A stretch of 64,000 bases of DNA from JANXYW01 sp031400455 (GTDB lineage: Bacteria > Chloroflexota > Dehalococcoidia > DSTF01 > JACRBR01): NCBI GenBank assembly GCA_031400455.1, contig JANNPX010000034.1:1-64000 (forward strand), read 5' to 3'. The translations under genes and the position numbers were made by a program. Shown piece after piece: positions 7,713-15,977 of this stretch; position 1 is the stretch's first letter, and every line of letters starts with the position of its first letter. The notes beneath the pieces were generated by a model that made no database searches, had not been told where the DNA came from, and saw nothing but the letters and a program-made list of their open reading frames with translations.

Positions 7713-10700
7713 ATGAACGCACCCCTGCGGCGGCTTCTTGAACGTATCGAGGCTGGTGGCGAGATCCACGAGACCCTCACTGAGATCGCGCGCTGGAGCG
7801 AGCGCGAGTCGCGCGCGCTCTGCTCAATCCTCCTGCTGGACGCAACCGGCGCCTCGCTTCGATGTGGCGCATCGCCGACGCTGGCGACGAGTTTCACTGT
7901 GGCGATCGAGCGTATCGCGATCGATGTAACCGCGTCGCCGTTCGGCAGCGCGGTGCACCGCCGTGCGCCGGTCCTCACCCGTGACATCGTGGCGGACCCG
8001 TTGTGGACTGATCACCGCGAGTTGGCGGCCGAGCACGGCTTGAGGTCGGCGTGGTCGCTGCCTGTCGTCGCCGAAGATGGCCGCGTGCTCGGGACCTTCT
8101 CTCTGTACTCGCTGGAGCCCCGGCTGCCGGATGAGTGGCAGATGCACGTGGCCGGCATGGGCGCGACGTTGGCGGCGATCGCGATCGAGCGGACGAAAAC
8201 GCAAATCCTGGCCCACCACAACGAGGCGCGCTTCCGCCTGCTCTGGGAGGCGTCGCCCGACGCCGTGCTGGTGATGGACGACGCGAGTCGGATCGAATCG
8301 GTGAATCCCGCTGTGCTGGATGTCTTCGGTTATGCGCCAGAGGCATTGATCGGGCAAGACCTCACCATGCTTCAGCCGGAGCACCTGCGCGAGGGACACC
8401 GAGAGGGACTGCGGCGCTACTTGGAGACGGGTACGCGTCGCGTCGACTGGCACGCCGTCCGGACGACGGGCTTGCACAAAGACGGGCACGAGTTCCCGAT
8501 CGAGATCGCCTTCAGTGAGGTTTCGGTGGAGGGCGGGCGCCAGTTCGGCGCGTTCATCCGCGATGTGACGCAGCGCAGCCTGGTCGAAGACGCGTTGAAG
8601 CAAGGCGAAGCGCGCTATCGGGCGCTGGCCGAGAACGCGCTTGACCTGGTATGCGAACTGGACGCCCAGGGGCGATACACGTACGTCAGCCCGAACTTCA
8701 GGACCGTGCTCGGGCATGAGCCTGCCGACCTTCTGGGGAAGAGCGCGTTCGAGTTCATCCATCCCGACGATCAGGCGCGAGTTGGCGCGGAATTCGCAGG
8801 GGCAATCACCGAGCCGGCATCCGGCACGATTACGTTCCGGCTGCGGCGCGCCGATGGCGCCTGGGCACCGCTCGATGTTGGCGCGAACATCTACCACAAC
8901 GAAGCCGGCGAAGCGCGCGCCGTAATCGTGGCGCGCGACATCGGCGCGCGGGTGGAACTGGAAGCGGCGATGCGGGAGAGCGATGAACGTCTGCAGACGT
9001 TCATCGATAGCGCACCGCTCATCTTCTTCGCGACCGATGGTGCGGGTGTCTTCACGCTCTATGAAGGAGCGGGTCTTAAGGGCGTCGGGTTGCAGCCGGG
9101 GCAGTTCGTGGGGCGGTCGGTGTTCGACGTTCACCGCGATACACCGCGCATCGTGGAGAACATGCACCGGGCGCTTGCCGGCGAATCGTTCACGGATATC
9201 GTTGAGATGGGCCCCGTGGCCTTCGAAGCGCATCACACGCCGCTCAAGGACGCCTCGGGCGCTGTCACGGGCATGGCGGGCGTCCTCATCGATGCGACCG
9301 CGCGCGTTCGCGCGGAAGCGGCGCTCCGCGACAGCAACGTACGCCTGCGGACCTTCATGCAGAACGCGCCAGTGATCCTGTTCGCCACAGACAGCCAGGG
9401 TGTGTTCACGTTGTTCGACGGCAAGGGCATGCAGCCCCTGGGGATCTCGCCAGGGCAACTCGTCGGACGTTCGCTCTTCGAGACGCTCGGTCAATTCCCG
9501 GACATCGTGCTCGGCGCGCAGCGGGCGCTAGCCGGCGAGACGGTGACGTACCTCTTCCGCGGCCAGCAGTCGGCGCTGGAGGTTCACCAGTCGCCGGTGC
9601 GCGACGAGGCGGGTGAGGTGACGGGCACGATCGGTCTCGTCTTGCACGTCGGCGATCGGCTGCGCGCCGAGGAGGCGCTGCGCGAGAGCGAAGAGCGCGT
9701 GCGTACGATCGTCACGAACGCTCCGCTGATCCTGTTCGCCACGGACAAGGACGGGGTTTTCACGCTGTACGACGGCGCCGGACTGCACCGGATCGGGCAG
9801 AAGCCAGGAGAGTTCGTCGGGCAATCGGTCTTCGAGGTATACGCGCAGTGGCCCGAGATCGTCGAATCCGCGCGGCGCGCACAAGACGGCGAGTCGCTGA
9901 CGTACGTCTTTCAGGATTCTGGGATCGCGCTGGAGGTCCATCTTGCGCCCGCACGTGACGCGCAAGGTGAGATAACCGGTGTGATCGGCGTTGCCATCGA
10001 TGTGAGCGAACGCGCTCAGGCGCAGGAATCGCTGCGGAAGAGCGAGGCGCGCTACAAGGCGATCTTTGAGACACACCGCGTAGTGCGCCTGCTGGTCGAT
10101 CCGGCGACCGGGCTGATCGAGGAAGTGAACCAGGCGGCGAGCGACTTCTACGGTTACAGCATCGAAGAGATGGCGGGCATGCCCATCTCCAGCATTAGCA
10201 CATCGGCTCCTGAGCAGATCCTGGAGAACGTGCGCGGGGCGGGTGACGGGGATTCGTCGGTCCTCCAGCGCAAGCACCGATTGAAGTCGGGTGAGATTCG
10301 CGACGTCGAGTTGTTCGCCGCGCCGGTCGAGGTCGAGGGGCGGACGCTGCTGTACGGGATCGTGCAGGATGTGACGGAGCGGCGTTGGGCCGAGGCGATG
10401 GTTGCGACGCAGCGGCAGCTGCTGGAGATGGTCGCGGTGGGGACGCCGCTGACGGATGTGCTTGAGCGCCTGGCGCTCGCCTTCGAGGAGCACGCGCCGG
10501 GCGCATTGTGTTCAGTGCTGTTGCTTTCGCCCGACGGGACACAGCTACGCCACGCCGCGGCGCCCAGCCTGCCGGCGGCGTATGCGCAGGCGATCGACGG
10601 GGTCGCGATTGGCCCGAATGTGGGATCGTGCGGCACCGCGGCGTATCTCCGGCGCGAGGTGGTGGTGGATGACATCGCCAACGACCCGTTGTGGGCGGAT

Positions 10701-12680
10701 TTCCGCGACTTGGCGCTGTCGCACGGCCTGCGGAGTTGTTGGTCGACGCCCATCGTTTCGGTCACAGGTGAGGTGTTGGCGACGTTTGCTGTGTACCACG
10801 CTGAGCCGGGCGGCGTGCGACGGCACGAGCGGAGCTTGCTCGAGGTTTCGACGCATGTGGCCGGGATCGCGATCGAGCGCGATCGCGCGGAGAGGGCGGC
10901 GCGGAGCCGCACGGAGGAGCTGGAGCGCATGTACCGCCAGCTCGCCGAAGCGCACGCGGAGCTGGAGGAGTCGAAGGCGCGTCTCGAGGAGAAGTCGGCG
11001 CTGTTGGAAATGAGCTTGGCGCTTGAGCGCGAACGATCGAGCCGTGACCAACTGACAGGTGCGCTCAATCACGCGGCGATCGCCGACGAGATGCGCGCCG
11101 CAATCGCTGCCGGTGGCGGCTCATCGCTGGCGGTGGCGATGGTGGACGTCGACGGATTGAAGGCAGCGAACGACACATACGGCCACCAGGTCGGCGATGC
11201 AGTGCTGGTGCTGGTCGCGCAGAAACTCGCGCACGCTGGCGCGATCGTGGGACGGTACGGCGGCGACGAGTTCGTGGCGCTCATTCCCGGCGCTGACCGC
11301 GCCGCGGGGGAGCGGTATCGCGACGGCGTACTGGAGTCGCTGGTGGGCGCCGGTTTGATTGACGAACGGACGGGCTCGCGCATCCCGGTGGTCGTGAGCA
11401 TCGGCCTGGCGGTGTACCCGGAAGAGGCGGAGGCGGTGGACGACCTGATCCGGCTGTCGGACAGCGCGATGTACGCATCGCGGCGGCAGCGCGTGGCCGA
11501 GGGCGACCAGACGCAGTTTCGGCTACTGGGCAGCGACCGTGCGGCAAAGATGGTGGGTGAGATCGTTCCGCTGCTGACATCTCCGGGAGCGCTCGACGAT
11601 AAGCTGCGCCTGGTGGCGCACCGGCTGTCGGTCGGCGCTGGGTACGACGGTGTGAACTTCCTGGTCGAAGGGCTGGGACAGGAGGCGAGGCAAGCGTCTT
11701 CAGCGAGGGACCAGAATGTTAATGCTGACGACATGGAGGAATGGAGCCGCCGTCAGTTGCGCTCCGACCGCCGGCGTATTGCTGCGTTGCTGATCCAGAC
11801 GAAGAAGCCGATCATCATCGACGACATCGCGACGACCGAGTTGCTGCCGGAGGTACAGAAGGCGGCGCTGATCAGCGGCGGGCTGCGTTCGACGGTCGTG
11901 GCGCCGATGATCTGGCAAGGCCGCCTGATCGGTGCGCTCTCCGTGGCCAGCAAGCGCCTGAACGGGTTCACCGTTCGCGACGTGGAGTTCCTCGGTGCTG
12001 TGGCGACGCAGGTGACGGCGATCGTGCGGATGTCGTCGCTGGTCGAAGAGTTGCAGGTCTCGACATCGCAGCTCCAGCAGGCGCACGAAGGCACCGTGCT
12101 GATGCTGGCAAGTGCCGCCGAGGCGCACGACCACACGACGGGCCGTCACCTGCAACGCGTCCGCGCCATCAGCGAGGCGATCGCGCGCGAGCTGGGCTAC
12201 GACGACGAGCGTGCGTCGGCGCTGGGGATGGCGGCGACGCTGCACGACATCGGCAAGATTCGCGTGCCCGATTCGGTGCTGGGCAGCTCGAACTCGCTGG
12301 CGGAAGCGGAATGGGTGCTGATGAAGCAGCACACGCTGTGGGGCGCGGCGTTCCTGAGTGAGCAACCTGGATTTGAGCTGGCCGCCAGCGTAGCGCGGCA
12401 CCATCACGAGCGCTGGGATGGCGCGGGCTACCCGGACGGGCTCACGGGCGAAGAGATCCCGGAGAGTGCGCTGATCACGACCGTCGCGGACAGCTTCGAT
12501 GCGATGACGAACCACCGGCCGTATCGGCGCGGGCGACCCGTTGACGAGGCGGTGCGGGAGATCGTGTCGTGCACCGGCACACAGTTCAGCCCGCGCGTCG
12601 TCGATGCGCTGGTGCGGCTGTTCGAGCGCGGCGACCTGTCATTCGTGCACCCGGACGAGGACGAGCAGGAAGCGGCGTAG
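7713..12680 (+). CDS. Giant multi-sensor GGDEF/HD-GYP c-di-GMP protein
   Basis: 1655 residues from ATG 7713; the frame is open further upstream to 7509, but that part overlaps the divergent gene and looks random. Approximate order: GAF (20-165), six PAS domains (168-285, 300-412, 425-530, 545-650, 660-765, 780-888), second GAF (895-1060), coiled coil (1060-1105, EELERMYRQLAEAHAEL), GGDEF (1108-1265, GGDEF at 1183), third GAF (1275-1443), HD-GYP (1457-1650). PAS 3-5 are near-copies, each with an APxIxFATDxxGVFTL-type core. GGDEF is intact but the RxxD I-site is replaced (HAGA). The HD-GYP motifs HDIGK and HHERWDGAGYPDGL are intact. It could thus make and degrade c-di-GMP. No membrane helix is seen, so it is probably a cytoplasmic sensor. 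Confidence 0.93.
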   Translation: MNAPLRRLLERIEAGGEIHETLTEIARWSERESRALCSILLLDATGASLRCGASPTLATSFTVAIERIAIDVTASPFGSAVHRRAPVLTRDIVADPLWTDHRELAAEHGLRSAWSLPVVAEDGRVLGTFSLYSLEPRLPDEWQMHVAGMGATLAAIAIERTKTQILAHHNEARFRLLWEASPDAVLVMDDASRIESVNPAVLDVFGYAPEALIGQDLTMLQPEHLREGHREGLRRYLETGTRRVDWHAVRTTGLHKDGHEFPIEIAFSEVSVEGGRQFGAFIRDVTQRSLVEDALKQGEARYRALAENALDLVCELDAQGRYTYVSPNFRTVLGHEPADLLGKSAFEFIHPDDQARVGAEFAGAITEPASGTITFRLRRADGAWAPLDVGANIYHNEAGEARAVIVARDIGARVELEAAMRESDERLQTFIDSAPLIFFATDGAGVFTLYEGAGLKGVGLQPGQFVGRSVFDVHRDTPRIVENMHRALAGESFTDIVEMGPVAFEAHHTPLKDASGAVTGMAGVLIDATARVRAEAALRDSNVRLRTFMQNAPVILFATDSQGVFTLFDGKGMQPLGISPGQLVGRSLFETLGQFPDIVLGAQRALAGETVTYLFRGQQSALEVHQSPVRDEAGEVTGTIGLVLHVGDRLRAEEALRESEERVRTIVTNAPLILFATDKDGVFTLYDGAGLHRIGQKPGEFVGQSVFEVYAQWPEIVESARRAQDGESLTYVFQDSGIALEVHLAPARDAQGEITGVIGVAIDVSERAQAQESLRKSEARYKAIFETHRVVRLLVDPATGLIEEVNQAASDFYGYSIEEMAGMPISSISTSAPEQILENVRGAGDGDSSVLQRKHRLKSGEIRDVELFAAPVEVEGRTLLYGIVQDVTERRWAEAMVATQRQLLEMVAVGTPLTDVLERLALAFEEHAPGALCSVLLLSPDGTQLRHAAAPSLPAAYAQAIDGVAIGPNVGSCGTAAYLRREVVVDDIANDPLWADFRDLALSHGLRSCWSTPIVSVTGEVLATFAVYHAEPGGVRRHERSLLEVSTHVAGIAIERDRAERAARSRTEELERMYRQLAEAHAELEESKARLEEKSALLEMSLALERERSSRDQLTGALNHAAIADEMRAAIAAGGGSSLAVAMVDVDGLKAANDTYGHQVGDAVLVLVAQKLAHAGAIVGRYGGDEFVALIPGADRAAGERYRDGVLESLVGAGLIDERTGSRIPVVVSIGLAVYPEEAEAVDDLIRLSDSAMYASRRQRVAEGDQTQFRLLGSDRAAKMVGEIVPLLTSPGALDDKLRLVAHRLSVGAGYDGVNFLVEGLGQEARQASSARDQNVNADDMEEWSRRQLRSDRRRIAALLIQTKKPIIIDDIATTELLPEVQKAALISGGLRSTVVAPMIWQGRLIGALSVASKRLNGFTVRDVEFLGAVATQVTAIVRMSSLVEELQVSTSQLQQAHEGTVLMLASAAEAHDHTTGRHLQRVRAISEAIARELGYDDERASALGMAATLHDIGKIRVPDSVLGSSNSLAEAEWVLMKQHTLWGAAFLSEQPGFELAASVARHHHERWDGAGYPDGLTGEEIPESALITTVADSFDAMTNHRPYRRGRPVDEAVREIVSCTGTQFSPRVVDALVRLFERGDLSFVHPDEDEQEAA

Positions 12681-12776
12681 AAGCGGTGCCGCAAAGGCAC
12701 CCTGTTGTCCAGGGCGCGGGCTTTCAGCCCGCGTCGCGTGTGGCATCGTCGTGGTAGAATGCTCCTCGCCACGCGC

Positions 12777-12869
12777 GGAGGGGTCGCATAGTGGCCGAGT
12801 GCGGGCGCCTGCTAAGCGCTTATCCCGAGCTAATCGGGATCGAGGGTTCGAATCCCTCCCCCTCCGCCA
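12777..12869 (+). tRNA. tRNA-Ser (anticodon GCT)
   Basis: Acceptor stem GGAGGGG (12777-12783) pairs with CCCCTCC (12859-12865), followed by discriminator G and an encoded CCA (12867-12869). The anticodon stem is 12804-12808 / 12816-12820 with loop CTGCTAA and anticodon GCT at 12811-12813. The variable arm is long (ATCCCGA...TCGGGAT), as expected of class II tRNAs, and the T arm is GAGGG-TTCGAAT-CCCTC. A -10-like TAGAAT sits at 12755-12760. A GC hairpin (GCGGGCTTTCAGCCCGC) lies between the preceding gene and this promoter. Confidence 0.97.
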
Positions 12870-12918
12870 GCTTCCTTCTTTTCGATAGGGAGTCAGCCGC
12901 TCACCGTATGCTGTCGGG

Positions 12919-13248
12919 GTGAGCATCATCTCCGGGATCCTCAGACTCTTCGTGCGGCGTAGCGATGACGCTCCGGCGCGATTGCCTTCGCCCGACGAAC
13001 TGGCGCTCGTCATGCGCCCGGACGGCGAGCTAAACGCGCAGTTGATGCGCCAGATGCTCGCCGCGGAGGGGATCACGGCGATGGTGAAGAATCGCGACCC
13101 TGTGAGCGCCGAGTCGGGGGGCATGGGGCCGCCGTGGGCCTACGAGTTGTGGGTGCTGCGGCGCGACCTGCGGCGGGCGCAGGAGATCATCGGCGAGGTG
13201 GAAGTCGGCGACGCCGACGAAGGCGATGACGCCGGCGAGGGCGCGTGA
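12919..13248 (+). CDS. DUF2007-type putative signal-transducing protein
   Basis: 109 residues from GTG 12919. The core (about 28-95) matches the DUF2007 pattern: a first strand ELALVMRPDGELNAQLMRQM, then LLxxEGI-like LAAEGITAMVKNRD, a Gly-rich loop, and a final ELWVLRRDLRRAQEIIGEV helix. This is a small ferredoxin-like fold of unknown function, often annotated as putative signal transducing. The tail is very acidic (VGDADEGDDAGEGA). It follows the tRNA gene by 49 bp and converges on the VOC gene 16 bp away. Cytoplasmic; no cofactor residues are visible. Confidence 0.75.
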   Translation: MSIISGILRLFVRRSDDAPARLPSPDELALVMRPDGELNAQLMRQMLAAEGITAMVKNRDPVSAESGGMGPPWAYELWVLRRDLRRAQEIIGEVEVGDADEGDDAGEGA

Positions 13249-13264
13249 CGGGCTCTGATTCCCG

Positions 13265-13711
13265 CTAAGCGATTCGCGAGCCGATGGCGTAGTAGTAGCC
13301 GTCCGGATCGCGCACCAGGAACTCTCTCAGGCCGTAGAACATGTCGGCCGGCTCGTCGAGCGGCGTGATGCCCTTGGCGAGCAGTTCGCGGTAGGCGTCG
13401 TCGGCGCTCGCGACGTAGAGGAACGTGACGAGGTTGAGTTCGCCGGCGGCCGCGGCCTCGACGCCGCGGAAGATGTGATGGCCGTCGGCGTCGTGTTCGT
13501 GTTCGCCGTCGTGGCTTCCGTCTTCGACGAAGCGGGAGGGGCGGTCGGAGAGCATCAGCGAGAACGCGCCGTTCGTGACCTGGGCCCAGAACGTGTGTCC
13601 GCCCTCCTCAAGGCGGCTGGACACGACGAATCCGAGACCGTCGCGATAGAAGCGCAGGCTCCGCTCAACATCCGCGACGCGCACGTAGTAGATGGCTCCT
13701 AGCAGGTTCAT
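13265..13711 (-). CDS. VOC (glyoxalase/bleomycin-resistance) family protein
   Basis: 148 residues from ATG 13711 (MNLLGAIYYVRVADVERSL); ATG 13735 would add eight residues without family likeness. Two beta-alpha-beta-beta-beta units are visible: the first with DVERSLRFYRDGLGFVVSSR, the second with YVASADDAYRELLAKGITP and ending LVRDPDGYYYAIGS, the usual VOC C-terminal strand. Between them is a His/Asp-rich insertion (SHDGEHEHDADGHHIF, about residues 75-90) that is not part of the standard fold and could bind metal. VOC proteins include glyoxalases, dioxygenases and drug-binding proteins, so the reaction is undetermined. Confidence 0.85.
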   Translation of the reverse strand: MNLLGAIYYVRVADVERSLRFYRDGLGFVVSSRLEEGGHTFWAQVTNGAFSLMLSDRPSRFVEDGSHDGEHEHDADGHHIFRGVEAAAAGELNLVTFLYVASADDAYRELLAKGITPLDEPADMFYGLREFLVRDPDGYYYAIGSRIA

Positions 13712-13813
13712 GGGATGAAGCTTAGGGCGTTCCACCCTCTAAGCCCCAATCTCGAACCCCCTCATCCCCTACCTCCGATTCCCCTTCTGCTCCCCTATGC
13801 GCCCTAAGGCATT

Positions 13814-13852
13814 TAGGGGTATTCCCCTACGGTTTCTAGGGGGAAACCCTTA
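13814..13852. promoter_or_regulatory. Tandem TAGGGG-N4-CCCCTA-like palindromes
   Basis: Site 1 is a perfect palindrome, TAGGGG-TATT-CCCCTA (13814-13829). Site 2 is TAGGGG-GAAA-CCCTTA (13837-13852). Their starts are 23 bp apart, close to two helical turns. They lie 55-93 bp upstream of the small protein gene at 13907. Two more copies precede the response-regulator gene. Shape and spacing suggest dimeric binding sites, as for NarL/LuxR-type regulators, possibly the one encoded at 14238. Confidence 0.6.
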
Positions 13853-13906
13853 TGGGCAGGCCGTACGCCAACGCTGATAATCCGCCGTGTTCAGGAGGAG
13901 AAGAGC

Positions 13907-14131
13907 ATGGCAGAAACGCTGACAACACAGGCCTGCGTCCACCACTGGGTCCTGGCGCATCCCGAAGACGATGTGATCCACGGGCGCTGCAAGCGCTGCG
14001 GCGAGACGCGCGAGTACCCGGCCAGCGTCGAAGGCGCGAGCCGCCAGGGCGTGTACGAAGAGGCAGCTTCGTTGAAGGGGAGCATGGCTTCCTCCGGAAG
14101 CGGAGTTTCGACCGCGGACCGACCTTATTAG
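13907..14131 (+). CDS. Small putative zinc-ribbon protein
   Basis: 74 residues with a strong ribosome site (AGGAGGAG, about 10 bases before ATG). It carries a possible four-ligand set: CVHHW (Cys10 with nearby His), then CKRCGETREYP (CxxC). This looks like a minimal zinc ribbon, often a nucleic-acid or protein-binding module. The C-terminal half is Ser/Gly-rich and probably disordered. The gene lies between two clusters of TAGGGG palindromes and immediately before a LuxR-type response regulator, so it is probably a member or target of that regulon. I do not recognise a named family. Confidence 0.65.
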   Translation: MAETLTTQACVHHWVLAHPEDDVIHGRCKRCGETREYPASVEGASRQGVYEEAASLKGSMASSGSGVSTADRPY

Positions 14132-14133
14132 TG

Positions 14134-14160
14134 TAGGAAACCCTTAGGGGGATACCCTTA
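14134..14160. promoter_or_regulatory. TAGGGG-type palindromes before the response regulator
   Basis: A degenerate half-palindrome TAGG-AAA-CCCTTA (14134-14146) is overlapped by TAGGGG-GATA-CCCTTA (14145-14160), so the two starts are 11 bp apart. The second matches the site at 13837-13852 at 15 of 16 positions. They lie about 80-100 bp before the response-regulator start, where autoregulation would be expected. Confidence 0.6.
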
Positions 14161-14237
14161 GGGAGCAGCATGGAAGCAGCATCGGAGGCAGCCCCGGACG
14201 GGGCACCGCTTCAGACATTCAGGGAGGAAGAATCGAG

Positions 14238-14969
14238 ATGACGAACGCACCCGCACCCCGACAGCACGCGAGCCGCATCAAAGTACTGATCGTCGACGAT
14301 CACGCAGTGCTGCGGCAGGCGCTCCGGATGCTCCTGGAGAACCAGGCTGAAGTTGACGTCGTCGGCGACGCCGCCAACGGACGTGAGGCACTGGAAGCCG
14401 CCGAGAAGCTTCACCCGGATGTAGTGTTGATGGACATGGTGATGCCGGGCCTCAACGGCCTTGAGGCGACGCGCCAGATCCGCCGCCGCCTTCCCAAGGC
14501 GAAGATCCTCATCCTCACGGGCTACATGGAAGACGAGCAGATCCTGGCTGCGCTTCGTGCCGGCGCCAGTGGCTACGTCGTCAAGAAGTCGGACGTGCAG
14601 GAACTGCTGCTCGGCATCCAGTCGGTACACCGCGGCAACACGTACTTCAGCAGCGCGATCAGCGATGGCGACGCCGTGCAGGACTACCTGTGGCAGGCGA
14701 AGAAGCCGGAATCGAAGACGGGCTACGACCTGCTGACCAGCCGCGAGCGCGAAGTGCTGCAGCTGATCGCCGAGGGCTACTCGAACCAGAAGATCGCCGG
14801 CGAGTTGTTCATCAGCGTGAAGACCGTCGAGGCGCACAAGGCGCACATCATGTCGAAGCTGCACGCGCAGAACCGCACGGACCTGATCCGGTACGCGATT
14901 CGCAAGGGCATCGTCGGGCTGGACAGCGGTCCGGACCTGACCGACAACAGCGAACAGGCTGCGGGCTAG
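14238..14969 (+). CDS. NarL/LuxR-family response regulator
   Basis: 243 residues; ribosome site GGGAGGAAG precedes the ATG. The receiver domain (about 14-135) has the acidic pocket IVDDH, the phospho-acceptor D66 in VVLMDMVMPGLNG, and the KK(S) switch Lys near VVKKSD. The C-terminal GerE helix-turn-helix (about 165-230) shows the family signature LLTSREREVLQLIAEGYSNQ then SVKTVEAHKAHIMSKL. The two are joined by a linker containing YFSSAISDGDAVQDYL. No histidine kinase is next to it, so it is an orphan in this window. The small gene at 14970 begins on the base after its stop. Palindromes at 14134-14160 are candidate autoregulatory sites. Confidence 0.95.
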   Translation: MTNAPAPRQHASRIKVLIVDDHAVLRQALRMLLENQAEVDVVGDAANGREALEAAEKLHPDVVLMDMVMPGLNGLEATRQIRRRLPKAKILILTGYMEDEQILAALRAGASGYVVKKSDVQELLLGIQSVHRGNTYFSSAISDGDAVQDYLWQAKKPESKTGYDLLTSREREVLQLIAEGYSNQKIAGELFISVKTVEAHKAHIMSKLHAQNRTDLIRYAIRKGIVGLDSGPDLTDNSEQAAG

Positions 14970-15287
14970 ATGGCGAACGCTCACGCATCGCGAGAGAACG
15001 CGCACGCATCACGAGAGAAGCCACCGATGAAAGACCTGCGCTCGACCATTGAGGAGATCACCCACGCGAAGCCGGAGCAGCTTCGTGAGGGGTACCTGAA
15101 TCGCTTGCGCCGCCTGTTGCGGCTGCGGCGGGACCACTTCGAGGAGCTGAACGAGCAGGGGCTGCGCCTGCTGGACCGATCGATCTTCGCGGCGTACTGC
15201 GACTGCCTGGACATCGGCCAGGGCGACGCGGCGAAGTCGGTACTGAAGGACGTGCGGCTGACGCTTTCGCTGACAGCGAAGCGGTAG
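14970..15287 (+). CDS. Small basic protein coupled to response regulator
   Basis: 105 residues from ATG 14970, on the base after the TAG of the response regulator. The first ~18 codons contain a direct repeat (CACGCATCGCGAGAGAA / CACGCATCACGAGAGAA), so a start at ATG 15027 (MKDLRSTIEEITHAKP, 86 residues) is possible. From there the protein is helical and basic: REGYLNRLRRLLRLRRDHF, then LLDRSIFAAYCDCLDIGQG and a C-terminal VLKDVRLTLSLTAKR. Not recognised. Its tight spacing makes a partner or modulator of the response regulator likely; no kinase, phosphatase or metal motif is seen. Confidence 0.6.
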   Translation: MANAHASRENAHASREKPPMKDLRSTIEEITHAKPEQLREGYLNRLRRLLRLRRDHFEELNEQGLRLLDRSIFAAYCDCLDIGQGDAAKSVLKDVRLTLSLTAKR

Positions 15288-15303
15288 GGCGGACGGACGG
15301 AAC

Positions 15304-15430
15304 CGCAGATTGCGCAGATTTCGCAGATTTCGCAGATGGGTAGGGACTGACGGGAACCACAGATTTCACGGATTTCACAGATGGGGCGAGCGAAGACCTC
15401 ACCCCGGCCCTCTCCGCCCGGCGGAGAGGG
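15304..15430. repeat. 9-bp-period arrays plus CTCACCCCGGCC-led hairpin, copy 3
   Basis: CGCAGATTG, CGCAGATTT, CGCAGATTT, CGCAGATGG run in tandem at 15304-15339. CACAGATTT, CACGGATTT, CACAGATGG follow at 15358-15384. Each array follows GGAACC. A CTCACCCCGGCC leader and a perfect 11-bp hairpin (CCCTCTCCGCC-C-GGCGGAGAGGG, 15408-15430) complete the block. The hairpin lies inside the open frame of the next gene. Confidence 0.85.
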
Positions 15431-15824
15431 AGGATTTGGAGGAGCGGTTACGTTCCGGCAACGATCGATTCTTGTGGTTGACGATGAGCCCGTGGTGCGG
15501 GCGCTGCTGACGGCGGCGCTTGAGCCGACGGGCTCGCGTCTTGTGGAGGCGGTGGATGGGAGCGAGGCGCTGGATGTGGCGTGGCGCGAGCATCCGGATG
15601 TGGTGCTGCTCGACGTCGGGCTGCCGAAGCTCAGCGGCATCGACGTCTGCCGCGCCCTCAAGACGAGCCCCTCGCCGCCGCACGTGATCCTGATCACGGG
15701 TGACGCGCTGGCTGAGGGCATCGAAACGAGCGGCGCGGACAGCGTGATCGCGAAGCCGTTTCGCCCGTCGGATCTGGTGGATGAGGTGGAGCGCGCGTTC
15801 GCGGTTGTGGGGAGTGGGTTGTAG
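15381..15824 (+). CDS. Stand-alone receiver-domain response regulator
   Basis: 147 residues if begun at ATG 15381. The receiver domain starts at about residue 28 (RSILVVDDEP) and includes phospho-acceptor D78 (VVLLDVGLPKLSG), the Thr switch (LITGD) and Lys in VIAKPFRPSDL. There is no output domain, so it probably signals by protein contact. Residues ~4-22 (TSPRPSPPGGEGGFGG) are encoded by the hairpin repeat and are not part of the fold. No later ATG or GTG leaves the first strand intact except GTG 15475, which would remove it. So the gene apparently uses repeat DNA as its 5' end. A good terminator follows. Confidence 0.85.
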   Translation: MGRAKTSPRPSPPGGEGGFGGAVTFRQRSILVVDDEPVVRALLTAALEPTGSRLVEAVDGSEALDVAWREHPDVVLLDVGLPKLSGIDVCRALKTSPSPPHVILITGDALAEGIETSGADSVIAKPFRPSDLVDEVERAFAVVGSGL

Positions 15825-15863
15825 TCGCGCGTCAGAATCTGCGCAAACGGACTGATACAGAAG

Positions 15864-15894
15864 GCTCGCCTCGAAGGCGGGCTTTGTTGTTGTT
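15864..15894 (+). terminator. Intrinsic terminator after the receiver-domain gene
   Basis: Stem GCTCGCCT / AGGCGGGC (15864-15871 with 15875-15882, one G-T pair), three-base loop CGA, then TTTGTTGTTGTT. It begins 39 bp after the stop at 15824. Confidence 0.75.
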
Positions 15895-15977
15895 CCGCGG
15901 GCCGATGGCCGCATAGCCTACCGCTGATAGACTGGGCGCCAACCATCTAAAGATCGCGCAGCGAGAGGAATTTCTGC

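Noticed and set aside
7824..9494. Long open frame (556 codons) antisense to the giant sensor gene
   Set aside because: It lies wholly antisense to a clear multi-domain gene, is Arg/His/Gln-rich as expected of a GC-rich shadow frame, and has no ribosome site or recognisable domain.
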